A stretch of 64,000 nt of DNA. It comes from Ulota crispa (Eukaryota > Streptophyta > Bryopsida > Orthotrichales > Orthotrichaceae). Positions 23,274 to 34,019 of the stretch are shown in pieces. Within the stretch, counting starts at the first letter, position 1. Every line of letters begins with the position of its first letter. Where the stretch lies: positions 38,677,264 through 38,741,263 of the forward strand of contig OY987242.1 of assembly GCA_963920765.1 (NCBI GenBank), in the 5' to 3' direction. Below the pieces are notes generated by a model. The model was not told where the DNA came from, did no database searches, and saw nothing but the letters and a program-made list of their open reading frames with translations. Position numbers and translations under genes: made by a program.

Positions 23274-24183
23274 ACCATGGCCTTTATTTTGTCAAAAGAC
23301 ACTCAAAACTGCCACTTCTATGGCAAAGAGAAAAAAAGTTTGAAGATTGGTCTTTTTGCATATCTAACCATAGGATCTTGTACTAGACTTGTATAAGAAT
23401 GTGTTATTCAAAACTAAAAAACTTTGAACACAAAAATTGCAAGATATTTTCATTTAAAGTGTAAAAAACAAACATTTTTGCACCTTGCACGACTACATTA
23501 TTTGACATTGAACTTTTTTAACTTAAAATTTAGTACCATGGAGTTTTGAGGTTTATTTTTTTATGGTGGGGAATTGAGTTGAGAATCTCTGGAAAAAAAC
23601 CAAAACAAAAAATACTTAATTTTCATTCTTAAAAAAAACATTAAACAGAAGAAGGTTTGAGATAGAACAAAATCTTATATTGTTAATAATCTTGCAATGG
23701 AATTGAATCACAATAATCCCAATGGTGAGATTGTTCTAGCAAGCAATCTTCACCCTCTCCATAAGTTTTTTTGCAAAAATGTTAAGTTTGCATTCAAAAT
23801 TGAATTTTATAAGTTATGTTTTCAGAGCAAGACCACACCTACCCGCAAACTAAAACTTCTCATAACTTTCATCCCATCTATCAAAAGTGAATGATTCAAA
23901 GCTCCCCACATCTATATAAGTCTAAAGAACCTATTTCAATTTTTTTTTTGAAAAAATGAAAATTTTAAAGAAGTTTTTGGCTGCCCAAGGAGCAGTATTT
24001 TCTAGATTTTCATGCATGATTTCTTCAATAAATGTCGGAATGAAGAAAAAATTACATTCCCATGTCAATCTTTGAATTCCTCACCTTCAACAAAAGTTTC
24101 AAAAAGTTACGCAAAGTAGTTTAGCCATAGGTACATGCCCAAAATCCCATTTGTCCCCCAAAGTGACAATGGTCCTTTAGGGG
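23274..24183. mobile_element. TTAA-flanked element, copy F (910 bp; reference copy)
   Basis: TTAA lies at 23270-23273 and 24184-24187. The left end CCCCTAAAGGACCATGG and right end ATGGTCCTTTAGGGG are inverted complements over the outer 14 bases. Both halves recur elsewhere. The left half is at 47021 and, inverted, at the end of copy G. The right half is at 47547 (inverted), 48675-49046 and in both arms of the 55 kb foldback. No transposase frame was seen. Confidence 0.7.
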
Positions 24184-24691
24184 TTAATGTCATGTTTTCT
24201 TACATCTATTTTTATTGTATAAACACACCAAAATAATTCCATTGCAAATACACACCAAATAACAACAATGTTATTTACTTTGTATATTCCACTATGTATT
24301 ATCAGTTAAGGTTTTTAATAGTAAAATTTTGTAATCTTCTTGGTACAAGTTTCCTTCTTAATTTCTTGGCATCCAAATTTTTGAAATTTTATTAAGAGAT
24401 GAGAAGAAAAGAGAGAGGAGAGAGTAAAAAAAAAACAAGGAAAAGGTAGAATTAATGAGCATATCTCCAAGGGACATGTCTAAGTTCACTTTACACTATT
24501 GGAGGTGACCAATGGAAAAGAAAATTAGTTCTTGGTCACTAGTCTTGACCAAGAGCCATGACAAATAAATAAACATGGACCTAATCTTGGTCACTAGGAT
24601 AAAGAGACCCTTAAGGTAACCTTCCCCATACCTGAGCGGTCTCCAAAGCCAACCCCTACTTTGAGGTGTTCTCCACACCCTCTTGAACCTA

Positions 24692-25004
24692 AGGTAGGAA
24701 CATCCGTAAGCGTTAGTGTCCCCATAACCGTCATCTCTAAAATCTTGGAAAATCTGTAGAAGTAAATAGATGTAATTACAAGGATGTACAACATGTGAGC
24801 ATGGAACCTTAGTGTTGGTTATGGGTACAATGGCAGTTTGCTCTTTAAAAATTCACAACTTATTGTCATAGTATTCAAATAATACATTCAAAAGTGCAAA
24901 CTCATTATTTTTCTATTACTAACAAGATCTTATAATTTGCTAGATGTTTATTAATAGTCATCATGTTCAAAACCCTTAAACTAACGCTTATGGGTGTTCC
25001 TACC
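24692..25004. mobile_element. TA-flanked MITE, 313 bp
   Basis: TA lies on both sides (24690-24691, 25005-25006). The ends AGGTAGGAACATCCGTAAGC and GCTTATGGGTGTTCCTACCT are inverted complements with two mismatches. A full homologue lies at 41121-41434 and a truncated one at 49058. The TA duplication suggests the Tc1/mariner (Stowaway-like) group, although the ends differ from classic Stowaway. Confidence 0.7.
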
Positions 25005-25316
25005 TTAAAGTGGAGCAATGAATGCCACTTGCCCAAGTAAATTCTGCCACATGTCAACTTTGGAGCTAGTTTGGAAGGGTTGGGATTGGGACCGTCAAGT
25101 ACATGTATAGGAACACACTCAAGTAGTTTCAAGAGTAGTCTAAAGTTGCTTTTAGGGACCCTATGAGCTGTAACTTAGCGCCTTTGCCCTTTAATATAAA
25201 ATATTCTATAATACATTTTCCACAGAAATAGTGTTCCATGATAGCTTGTTGAAACTTGAAAGGTTAACCATATAGATTTTTTTCTTGAATTTTCTTAAAA
25301 TACCCTAAACCATTAA

Positions 25317-26977
25317 CCACCAAAGCCATGTTGTCCCCTCAAGGGACAAATGGGATTTTAGGCAAGTACCTATGGCCTCAATTTTTGTCCTTGTTTTTTG
25401 AAACTTTTTTTGAAAATAGAAAAACACATTAGCTTTTGGGGAATATAATTGTTATTTCAATCTATGCCTAAAAGCAAAAGTTATGTCCAAATAAGCAAAA
25501 ATTTATGGAAATTGGGCAAAAATTAATTTTTTTACAATAAATTGTTTTTTTCTTAATTTATTTTTCTCATAGGTTATAGTTTCCTACATCTGAAGCTTTG
25601 ATTCATTCCTTTTGGACTAGTAATGAGAAAGTTATGGAAAATCTTGTTTTTTGGGCAATTTTGGCATCTTCTTGAAAAACTAAATTATAAACTTCATTTT
25701 TGAATGCAAATTTAACTTTTTTTCAAAATAATTGTTGGAAAGGGTGAATTTTTCTTACTAGAACAATCTCACCATTAGGATTATTAAGTTGTAATTCCAT
25801 TGCAAGGTTATTAGCAATTTAAGCTTTTGTTCAATCTCATACCTTCTTCTACTTGATGTTTTTTATAAGAATGAAAATTAAGTATATTTTGTTTTGATTT
25901 GTCTCCAAAAATTCTAGACTCAAATTTCCACCATAATAAAATGAACCTCAAAACTCTATGGTACAAAAATTATAAGTTAAAAAAGTTCAAAGTCAAATAA
26001 TCTAATCATGCAAGTTTGCAAGGTGCAAAAAAGTTTATTTTTGACACTTTAAAAGCAAATATCTTGCAATATGTGCAATCAAAGTTTTTGAATTTTGTAG
26101 TCCACATTCTTATACTAGTTCAATACAAGATCCTACGGTGGGTAGTTGCAAGAAACACTTCACAATTTTGTCTCAAACACCCTTAAAATTGGTAGTACTA
26201 GGTAGTACTATGAGCTCTTGAAATATTTAAAAATAAAATAAAATGTGAAAAATCTATAAAGCACTTAAAATAGCATACTTGTGAAAATTTAGACCTAGAA
26301 AAAATTATTCTAAAAGTAATGCACAAAAATAGAGGGACAAAAATTATCAACAAAAAGACAATTTCTTTTTTGCTTTTTAGAAAATAGTAAAAAGTTCAAA
26401 AAAACAAAGCAAAAATGGCCAATTTGGATCTCTTTGAGTAGCTTCACTTGATGCAAGTGGTTTTTTAGGATTTTTATTTTATTTCACCAATGCAAGGAAA
26501 CTGGGTGCCCACTTTGAGATAATGTGCATGGCATGGAATTTAGGATTTTGTGAAACCCTTCTATATATCCATGTAATGCTTTATAATAAACAACTTCCCT
26601 GATTTGTGGCACAAAATTTGCCTTTTTGGACCCAAAATAGTACTATAAACCCCAAAATAACCAAGGTAGACACCTATTTGGGGGCTATTTAAAAATAGTA
26701 AAATAATTTTAAAAAAGCCACAAAATTTATTGAAGGTCTGTAACTATGACATGTACCTTCCTTTGAAATTTCAGCTCAAAAGAACTTGCTAAACAAAAGT
26801 TACAAGCCAAAAAGCACCCTCAAGAGAGCAAGGAGACACAAAATAGTACTAGTGTTTCTTGCAATCACCCCGGTTAGATATGCAAAATGACCAATTTCCA
26901 AAATTTTTTACTCTTTGTCATAGAAATGACAATTTTGAGTGTTTTTTGACAAGATAAAGACCCCAGGGCTTTAGGAG
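25317..26977. mobile_element. TTAA-flanked element, copy G, interrupted by a nested element
   Basis: TTAA lies at 25313-25316 and 26978-26981. Read in reverse complement it follows copy F over its whole length. It starts with an eroded end (CCACCAAAGCC) and finishes in GGGCTTTAGGAG. It is about 750 bp longer than F because a 731-bp element plus target duplication sits at 26136-26870. Confidence 0.65.
26140..26870. mobile_element. Nested DNA transposon inside copy G (731 bp)
   Basis: The left end is GGGTAGTTGCAAGAAACACT. The right end AGTGTTTCTTGCAATCACCC is its inverted complement with two mismatches. CGGT is duplicated at 26136-26139 and 26871-26874. Copy F shows the corresponding unoccupied site (in reverse complement, GATCCTATGGTTAG). 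No frame of useful length is present. A 4-bp duplication is unusual, so I leave the superfamily open. Confidence 0.7.
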
Positions 26978-26981
26978 TTAA

Positions 26982-27222
26982 CCCCTGAGCGCTCCACAGG
27001 CCCGAATGTGGCCTCTCCATATTTGACGGTTTGTTGTCTTTGACCGTTATAGTTTTTTGATCCATGCTACGAAAACTTACCAAATCTTTCATACCTATGT
27101 GGACCTTAAGCCTCGTGCAATATCAACAACTAACTCTTCCAGATGTTGTTTTTGGACTTGTGGTGCCAAATTATTTGCAATGAGGTTTAACACTTCACAA
27201 ATTTGGTGTGGGCGCTCTGAGG
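26982..27222. mobile_element. Possible TTAA-flanked element, copy I (241 bp)
   Basis: TTAA lies at 26978-26981 (shared with copy G) and 27223-27226. The ends CCCCTGAGCGCTCC and GGGCGCTCTGAGG match as inverted repeats and recall copy C1. Against this, a protein-like minus-strand frame (27280-27095, including KVTFPILKRLTSERPHQI) runs straight through the right end. The segment may instead be part of an unrecognised exon. Confidence 0.35.
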
Positions 27223-27390
27223 TTAAACGCTTGAGTATGGGGAAGGTTACCTTAGATGTTTGCCAACTTTGCTGGCTCAATGGATATCTGACATAAAAGG
27301 GTTCCTATGGCAATTCGGTGACGTTATTATACATATTAGTCAAAGGCATGTGATCATCCCTCTTGGTGACGACAAGTGCGACCTCATTTC

Positions 27391-27712
27391 TCATTTCATC
27401 CAAGTGCAAGCTCATTTCATCCAAGTGCAAGCTCATTTCATCCAATTATGATAAGATTGTCATCCAAGAGCAGCTGTTTTCTTATCCAGGTGCAATTGTC
27501 CTTCTACCGAATTACCACCTTCATCCAATTATCACTGACCATTCTCCTCGCATTTCATCCAAGTGCAACCCTCCTTGCATTTCATCCAAGTGCAACCCTC
27601 CCTGTTTGCATTTCATCCAAGTGCAACCCTCCCTGTTTGCATTTCATCCAAGTGCAACCCTCCCTGTTTGCATTTCATCCGAACGCAGCCCTCCTTGCAT
27701 CCCATCCAAATA
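27391..27712. repeat. Minisatellite built on CATTTCATCCAAGTGCAA
   Basis: Two blocks share the same core. At 27391-27445 there are 21-bp units (about 2.6 copies). At 27551-27712 there are 27- and 31-bp units, five full and one partial, in which the core is followed by CCCTCC and TTG or CTGTTTG. Copies are almost identical, which suggests recent slippage. Long frames crossing it are artefacts of the periodicity. Confidence 0.85.
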
Positions 27713-27959
27713 CAAAAGTGCCATGTTCCACACTTTCAGGCAAGGAAGCAATCGGAGAGAGCGTGTAGAGCAGATTTCACTCATTTCAGGGTCCCAAAAG
27801 GCAAACTAAGGGGAGGGTGAGCCCACATGCAAGAGCCATGAGGAGGGACGCTTCCCCAAGCAATGTGATGTGCACTGCAAAGCAAATGAGGCCCCACAAC
27901 CAGAAGATTGCATATCCTTGGCAACATCGCCAGGCCCAGCCAGGCTCATGTATTGAGTG

Positions 27960-28640
27960 GTATTTCCAAGGTCCAGGCGGTCCCTGGACCAGGACCAGCA
28001 CCCGGACCACTGGACCAGCACGGATTCCTTGGTTCGCTGCTTCCAAAATGACCATGGTCCGGGCCAGTCAGCCACTCAGCGACTTGCTCTCGTTCTTTTG
28101 CCGTGAAGGCGGACTGTGCAGCGTCGCGGAGGACGTCCGATTGGGGTTGATAGGATTGTGGTCGCGTTTCGTGTTGCTGAATTTTGAGTTCGCGGATGCT
28201 CATTGAGTAGGAACACGTGCGCTCCGTTTCCTGGCGTTGCTGTTGCGAATTGGGTTCCTGCGACTTCAGATTGTGCGCGAAAGGTGTGTTCTATTGCACG
28301 AATTATGTCCTGATCGACTTCTTCCTGATAATTGCTTGTGTACTGCTTTGTGAGCAAATGGGTTGGAGGAGACAATTCGGGTGGGGTGTGTTCTTGCCAG
28401 TCAGTTTTGCTGTTGAGAATTGGTGGACGGCTTGTGAATTGCGCCGTCTGTGCTGTGAGTGAGCACGACAAGGTTGAAAGCGCCCAACACCAGTACGTGA
28501 GTTCCGTAGGCTGTTGAAGAATTAAAAACTTTCCTTTGATCAGTTTCACGGTTTTTCTGGCGATATGGGACAGGTTGGGGTTCAAGCGATCATGGACAGG
28601 TAGTGCAGGATCTGCAATGCATGATAGTGCTAGGATCTGA
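27960..28640 (+). promoter_or_regulatory. CpG-richer stretch, candidate promoter or 5' UTR of the first PLATZ gene
   Basis: GC content and CpG frequency are well above the surroundings, with many GCG and CGC words between about 28090 and 28450. A run of GGACCA words occurs at 27985-28022. It lies about 2.7-3.4 kb upstream of the PLATZ coding region, with no other gene between. Frames on both strands are open only because stops are rare in GC-rich DNA. No TATA box or start site could be fixed. Confidence 0.3.
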
Positions 28641-29899
28641 TGACCTGGTATGGACACTTCGGAGATTTGAATGAACTACAGCAATACTCTTACATCCTTT
28701 CACTCTCTCTGGAAATCTTGCGGCATTTTTCTAAAGTATTCTCCGCACATTCAAACACATTCAAGCACATTTCAGTTCTACTCCGTCGTTTTGATCGACA
28801 GGTGCAAAAGCTCTTCAATCTTTTAACGATGTCCAATCGCGTTTTAGGAACTATAAATTTCCACTTAGTTTTACACGTGTAGATGCAATCATATTCACTT
28901 CTTTTCGTAGATTTGACGCATGTTTTTGGCTATGGATTTCGTGCTGGATTTGTGGAGAGATATTGTTAAATTTTACATTCAAATTCGGATTGCAGAAGAG
29001 AAGAGGTTTTCTGTGTAAGAATTACGGTATTGGGATATGCTTTTGACTACTGTAAAACCTGAGGAGAATATCGCATTCCTACTGTCTTTGACACTGTAGC
29101 AGTGAATGCAAAACTTAAAAAACAAGGTCAATACAAAGGATCGTACCTGAAGGTGCCAATCATTGTTTGGGGAGAAATTTTAGCTTCACCGGCTGAAATC
29201 CGGTACCTCCCATCAACCAGATACACACTGACATGAACCGGTTTTTTTCTGTAATTTTTTAAAATCTCTATTATAAATACACTATATTTAGAATTTTTGG
29301 AAAAATGAATTGGTTTTTTAGTTGGTAATTTTAGGTTCCAATTGGGTTTTTTGCAATTTCAACCGGCTGTCACTACACTAATTGCCGGTTCTCCTCAAAC
29401 CCTAATGCCAATGCTCAATTCCGAGTGTAGAAGAGGCTCTGTTCTTGTTTACTTATGCAGCAGGTGGCAGCCGTCTCACACTTCAGCCATCACAGATTCA
29501 CAGCAGCTTTAGTCATGTGAAAAGGGCTAGCAACGACTTTTGGGGTATATTTAGGAGGATGCTCTTTCATAATTGAACCCAGGAGCTAACCTTACCAAAT
29601 ACCGCCCTAGCTATCCCAGAAGATCCTCAAATGTCCATTTTTGTGAAGATTTATTGTTGCAAAAGGGTGCATGTAACCCCCAAATTCTAAGGAACTTAAC
29701 TTTTATTTTTCTTAGGAACCGCTCTTTTCTCTTTGCCAACTATGCTGCCACCTAGGCTCGGGCCTAAAACTCCTGGCTAGTGCAAACACAGATGTACTAT
29801 CCCGCCTCAATGATTGGTCTTTTATAAATGCTAAGTACAAGTGTGAATGGGCCTTTACTCAATTACATTAAACCTGTGTTTGAAACAATGTTTTTTTTA

Positions 29900-30015
29900 A
29901 GCAAATGTTGTGTTGTCCTCGTCAGATTGGGGTATTTATGGAGGGGAGGTCCTTCACCGGCTGAAACCTATCAGAGCTGGCAAAATTTTGTCACTAAAAA
30001 AACGTTGGTTTGAAG
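29900..30015 (+). other. Candidate 5' UTR exon of the first PLATZ gene
   Basis: TTGAAG is followed by a strong donor, GTAAGT (30016-30021). The matching acceptor would be ATGCAG at 31351-31356, just before the coding ATG pair. All three frames upstream of the donor lack an in-frame start that would continue into the PLATZ frame, so this would be untranslated. The exon's left limit is unknown. Confidence 0.25.
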
Positions 30016-30239
30016 GTAAGTTGCTACTCATTTGTTTTTGCTAAATTCTTTGTCATGCTCGTTTGTCTCTTTTGTGGGTTATTTTGCAATCCTTCTGGAT
30101 CAGTACTTTTATAGCTCAATGTGAACGTAGATGCTAAAGCTAGTGACGAATCCTTGTTTGGAAAATCTGACTGTACTTGTAGCCTTGGATACTTTACAAA
30201 GCGTAGTTTGTTGTCATGCAAATACTAATTCTGAATTAA

Positions 30240-30780
30240 CATTCATTAATTTGGAAAAACACCCCCATTTTGGGACCTCTGAATTTTTCATTTTATGTGT
30301 TTTTAGGTCATTCAAAGTGAATTTCATGGTGATATACCTTACATCAATGATGAAATATCGTACAAGAATCATCAAAAAATTCACTTTAAATCACCAAAAT
30401 ATTCTCACAATTGCAAAATTTAGTATCCCAAAATTCAATTTGTAAAGATTCACTTCAAATCACCAAAATATTCTCAACACCATATTAGTTAAATTGGGAA
30501 AAACAATGTATTTTGGGACTTCTAAAGGATTAAGGTGATCACCTTAATCCGAGCTCCAACATTTTTTTGGGTACACGTGCCCTCACTTGAGAGGATGAAT
30601 TTGGGAAGGAAAAAATCTTAGTGGCTCAAACGGAATTTGATACCTTTGAATCTGATTCAAGGTAACTTTTTGGGTTTAAAGTGGAGTACAAAATGCAAGC
30701 CCTGTTATTCCCAATTTCACTGATATGGTGTTTCTCAAAATTGCAAAATTTAGTATCCCAAAATCCAATTTGAGAAAGTG
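30240..30780. repeat. Local direct repeats with a 24-bp perfect palindrome
   Basis: AAATTTAGTATCCCAAAAT occurs near 30417 and 30747, and CACTTCAAATCACCAAAA-like words near 30383 and 30450. TTTTGGGAC(C/T)TCT occurs near 30272 and 30512. At 30527-30550 the sequence is a perfect palindrome with half-site GGATTAAGGTGA. It may be an intronic repeat of the PLATZ transcript. Confidence 0.5.
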
Positions 30781-31272
30781 TTTCTCCTACAAAAATAATT
30801 ATCATGTTCTTAGTTTGCCAGTGGTTGTGTAATTTCTCTAGGTTAGATTTTGTCTTTTTTAGAATGAAATATTTATTACTTTAGAAGAAGTAATCCATTA
30901 GTATAAGACAAGACCCGTCAACGGAGAAATATTGCCAACGTTACTAATACTATGCTTGAAGGTGCAAAATCTTCCTAAATATCATTACATGGATCATCTG
31001 GGAATTACTTAGTCATAGCAAAACAATAATCTTGTACAGGGATTTCTCCAAGAAGTATGTTTCTTTGTGCATTACATTACTTGTGAATATTGTATATCAT
31101 GAGAAGTTTATTTAGCTCTTGGCTTGCAGACTTACAAAAAACAACATTACTGTTTCTTGTGAAAAAATTAAGTGTGTCCACGCTATTTCCGTTCTTTATG
31201 ATAAATCTCTCAATCTCTTTGTGTTTCTTTACAACAATCGATTGCTAGTGTAGAAAACAAGGTAATGAAAAC

Positions 31273-32197
31273 AAGAAACAAAGACTTAAGATGCCTCATC
31301 TAGTGTACATTCAAATGTGCATTGATTCTAACACACAACTAATTCAAATAATGCAGGGAGGTCCGATGATGGCGGAAGGGGATACTAGTCTTAGCGAAGG
31401 GCCATTATGGTTGAAGCCGTTGTTGGTGGCGGATTTCTTTGCCACTTGCGCAATGCATGGAGTTTCAGCTAAGAGTGAATGCAACTTGTTTTGCTTCAAT
31501 TGCATGGGTGATGGCATTTGTGCTTCTTGTGCAGCAGATCATAAGGATCATCATGTTGTTCAGGTATGCCTTTTTTGGTTCCAATCTCTCTAAGTCATAT
31601 ATAGTCCTTGCAATGTATGGACATAGTTTGCAAAATTTGATTCACTAGGCTTGTTGCTCTTTGGTCGATTTTGAGGACATGCAGGTTACATTAGCCATGT
31701 AAGAGCAATGTAGCTCAACATCATTCAATTACATATCACCAAACTTAGAGAAGCCGCGTACATTCGCACTTGCAAAATCCTCTTTTGCTTTGTTTCATTC
31801 AAATTTGGCATGGCTAGAAATTTAGATGCTAAATACTATAGTAGTCTAAAATATTTTGGCTAATTGTCACTTCATTTTGTTCTTGGAAACAAAAGAAGTG
31901 ATAGTAAGATGCTCGGATCAAAGTTTGTTTTTGGAGGAATGTCATCTAGGAGGTGCTTTGAGGATTCCAAATGAATTCCTTTTTGAAAGTTTGGCCTACT
32001 CACATGACAACTAAGTGCAATGTTGTAGATCCGGCGATCTTCTTATCACGATGTCATCCGAGTTTCTGAAATTCAGAAGCTGTTGGACATCTCAACGGTT
32101 CAGACTTACATCATCAACAGTGCTCGAGTGGTGTTTCTCAACGAACGGCCTCAGCCGCGACCTGCCAAAGGTGTGACTAATACATGCGAGACATGTG
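31273..32197 (+). repeat. Long direct repeat, copy 1 (identical to 63076-64000)
   Basis: 925 bases here are identical to the right edge of the window at an offset of 31,803 bp, through exon, intron and exon. Copy 2 is cut by the window edge, so the true right limit is unknown. The left breakpoint is at 31273/63076; beyond it only the short word AACAAGGTA is shared, shifted by one base. Confidence 0.95.
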
Positions 32198-33243
32198 AGC
32201 GAAGTCTTTTGGATACATTTCGCTTCTGCTCCTTGGGATGTAAGGTACATGGTTAATTTAGTTCATGATGCCCTTACCTTTTTCTTTGCTCTTTATCATA
32301 TGTAGATAATTCAGACAAATCCAAGTGTTTGCCATTTACATCCAAGAGCAAACAAATTGTCTATAAAAATGAAATGGATGTCTTCTTACCGCACGTTGAC
32401 TTGGATGTGATTTACCGCTCCTTTGTAGTACATACTTAGATGCGCTTCTAAACTTTGTTTCACCAATTATGTCCAAGCAGTGGCAAAATCCTCAATAAAT
32501 AGGACAAAATGCATATAGGTCATGAAGCATTAAAAGAACCCTTGCGGTTAAGCATTACCTACTATACAAAATATGAAGATTGTAAATGCAACTATCACAA
32601 ATTTTATTTGAATTAGCATGAAAATTTAGGATGGAAGATTTTGCTGATGCAAACAAGTTACACATGCAAATCTTAGAGAGAGACACATCACTTCATTTGT
32701 TTGCTCAAGCAAAGTTAAAGGGTTGATACTTCCATGGATTATGTTTGCGAGATGGCACAATTTAAGGTGGCTTTTGATCTTACTTTGATGGATGTCACGC
32801 TTGTGTGTTCTTGCCAGCTTGCAGGAATAAAAAGGCACAAGGAACTTTCTTTCTTCCTTCAACCAAAATCTCAAGGCGTAGTTAGCACAAACTTGCGGGT
32901 GCCGTCCGACTCAGAAGACTCTTCTACTCAGAAGAAGGTACCACGGTCGAGGAAAGTGTCACAGCTACAAACGTCACCTCTGTCCCACACAAGCTTTGAG
33001 AGCTCTGAGACAGATCATGAAATGATGGAGGACGCAACTTTCAACAAGCGACGAGCATGGCATAACTTTGTCGAGGCAGGACAAATGTCGCCAAGAGAGA
33101 GTTCAGATCGCTTTCGTTCCACGAGTTGCTGGCCTGGAACTCTTGTGGTTGATATGTCTCCAAGGACACCTCCACGTTCCAACTTGCTTCGGATGGCCAA
33201 ACGACGGAAGGGCATTCCTCAAAGGGCGCCTCTTGGGGCTTGA
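31366..33243 (+). CDS. PLATZ: PLATZ zinc-finger transcription factor (three coding exons)
   Basis: The coding exons are 31366-31563, 32029-32244 and 32818-33243, with introns in phase 0 and GTATGC and GTACAT donors. They encode 279 residues. The first acceptor (ATGCAG, 31351-31356) precedes GGAGGTCCG and the ATG pair, so translation may begin at 31366 or in an upstream exon. PLATZ hallmarks are present. The domain opens with LWLKPLL. Its first zinc site includes C28, H31, C39, C43, C46, C52, C55, H59 and H62. [17 protein letters not shown] opens exon 2, followed by [15 protein letters not shown]. The second zinc site is C119, C122, C133 and C137. A Ser-rich tail ends in [12 protein letters not shown], typical of the family. 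PLATZ proteins are plant-specific nuclear regulators that bind A/T-rich DNA, often repressing transcription. The third-exon acceptor CCAG at 32814-32817 was chosen because the alternative, seven bases later, gives an immediate stop. Confidence 0.87.
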
Positions 33244-33989
33244 AGGTCGATTCACCTTTTCCAACATGTAAATAAGGTGTGTACTATTTGTATTATATGG
33301 AAGAAACTTGGCAAAGGTTCTTTCTCTCCGTTGCAAATGATTGGCCTTAGCATCAGTCCATGCATCATTGTGGCAACAAAACAACAGAAAGCCATAAACT
33401 ACAGTCTTCATCAATTGGTGGCTATCTCACTACACTACAGTTCTTGCGTCAAGACTATTTGGCCAATGTCAAGCTGCTCTTTGACGTGCTTTTACCTTAG
33501 TACAAATGCGCTCTGCCTCAAAATGGTTTCAAGAAGCGTAGGCTTGAGTGCAGTGTCTGCAAACCTTAAGTGTATATATTAGCTCAAAGGGTGGCACTGT
33601 TACTACTAGTTGTACCATGATTTCTATATGTGTACTGTCAACAACCAGGCAGTAGCGGTCACCACTGAAACCAAGAAGGACCCAAGATAGTCTTGTCTCT
33701 TGTCATGAAAGTTTCACTTCAAGGTGTTACCCTAGCAATGGTGAACATCATGATTGTTTGGCTGACCAGTGGTTCTCTGTTTCAAGATGGTAGACCCGTC
33801 ACTTTGCCTGCTACCAAAACCAAGTGAAGGTTTTGGTGTATCATATATAGACAAAAAGAGTTGCATGGTATGTGCAAATGCCATTATACAATTCTTTTGT
33901 GTATCTTTGTCACTTTGTTTTTGGACAGAAATTGGTTGTAATTATGAGAAAGCTCATAATAGCATGGCATGTTGTGATATTGTTTATCC

Positions 33990-33995
33990 AATAAA
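33990..33995 (+). terminator. Candidate polyadenylation signal for PLATZ copy 1
   Basis: AATAAA lies about 750 bp after the stop codon, in sequence without other features. The 3' UTR would then be 33244 to about 34015. Nothing else supports the exact site. Confidence 0.25.
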
Positions 33996-34019
33996 ACACG
34001 AGTATGTCTTTGTATAACA

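Noticed and set aside
27363-27820. Several 85-148 codon frames with repeated HFIQVQP-type words
   Set aside because: Translation of the CATTTCATCCAAGTGCAA minisatellite in three frames.
27786-28657. Five overlapping frames on both strands, up to 193 codons
   Set aside because: Same composition effect in the CpG-richer stretch; low-complexity Gly/Pro/Trp content and no recognisable domain.
31291-31365. Extended PLATZ N-terminus beginning MPHLVYIQM
   Set aside because: Those codons precede an ATGCAG acceptor and lack PLATZ-like composition; more likely intron read-through. The start at 31366 or an upstream exon is preferred.
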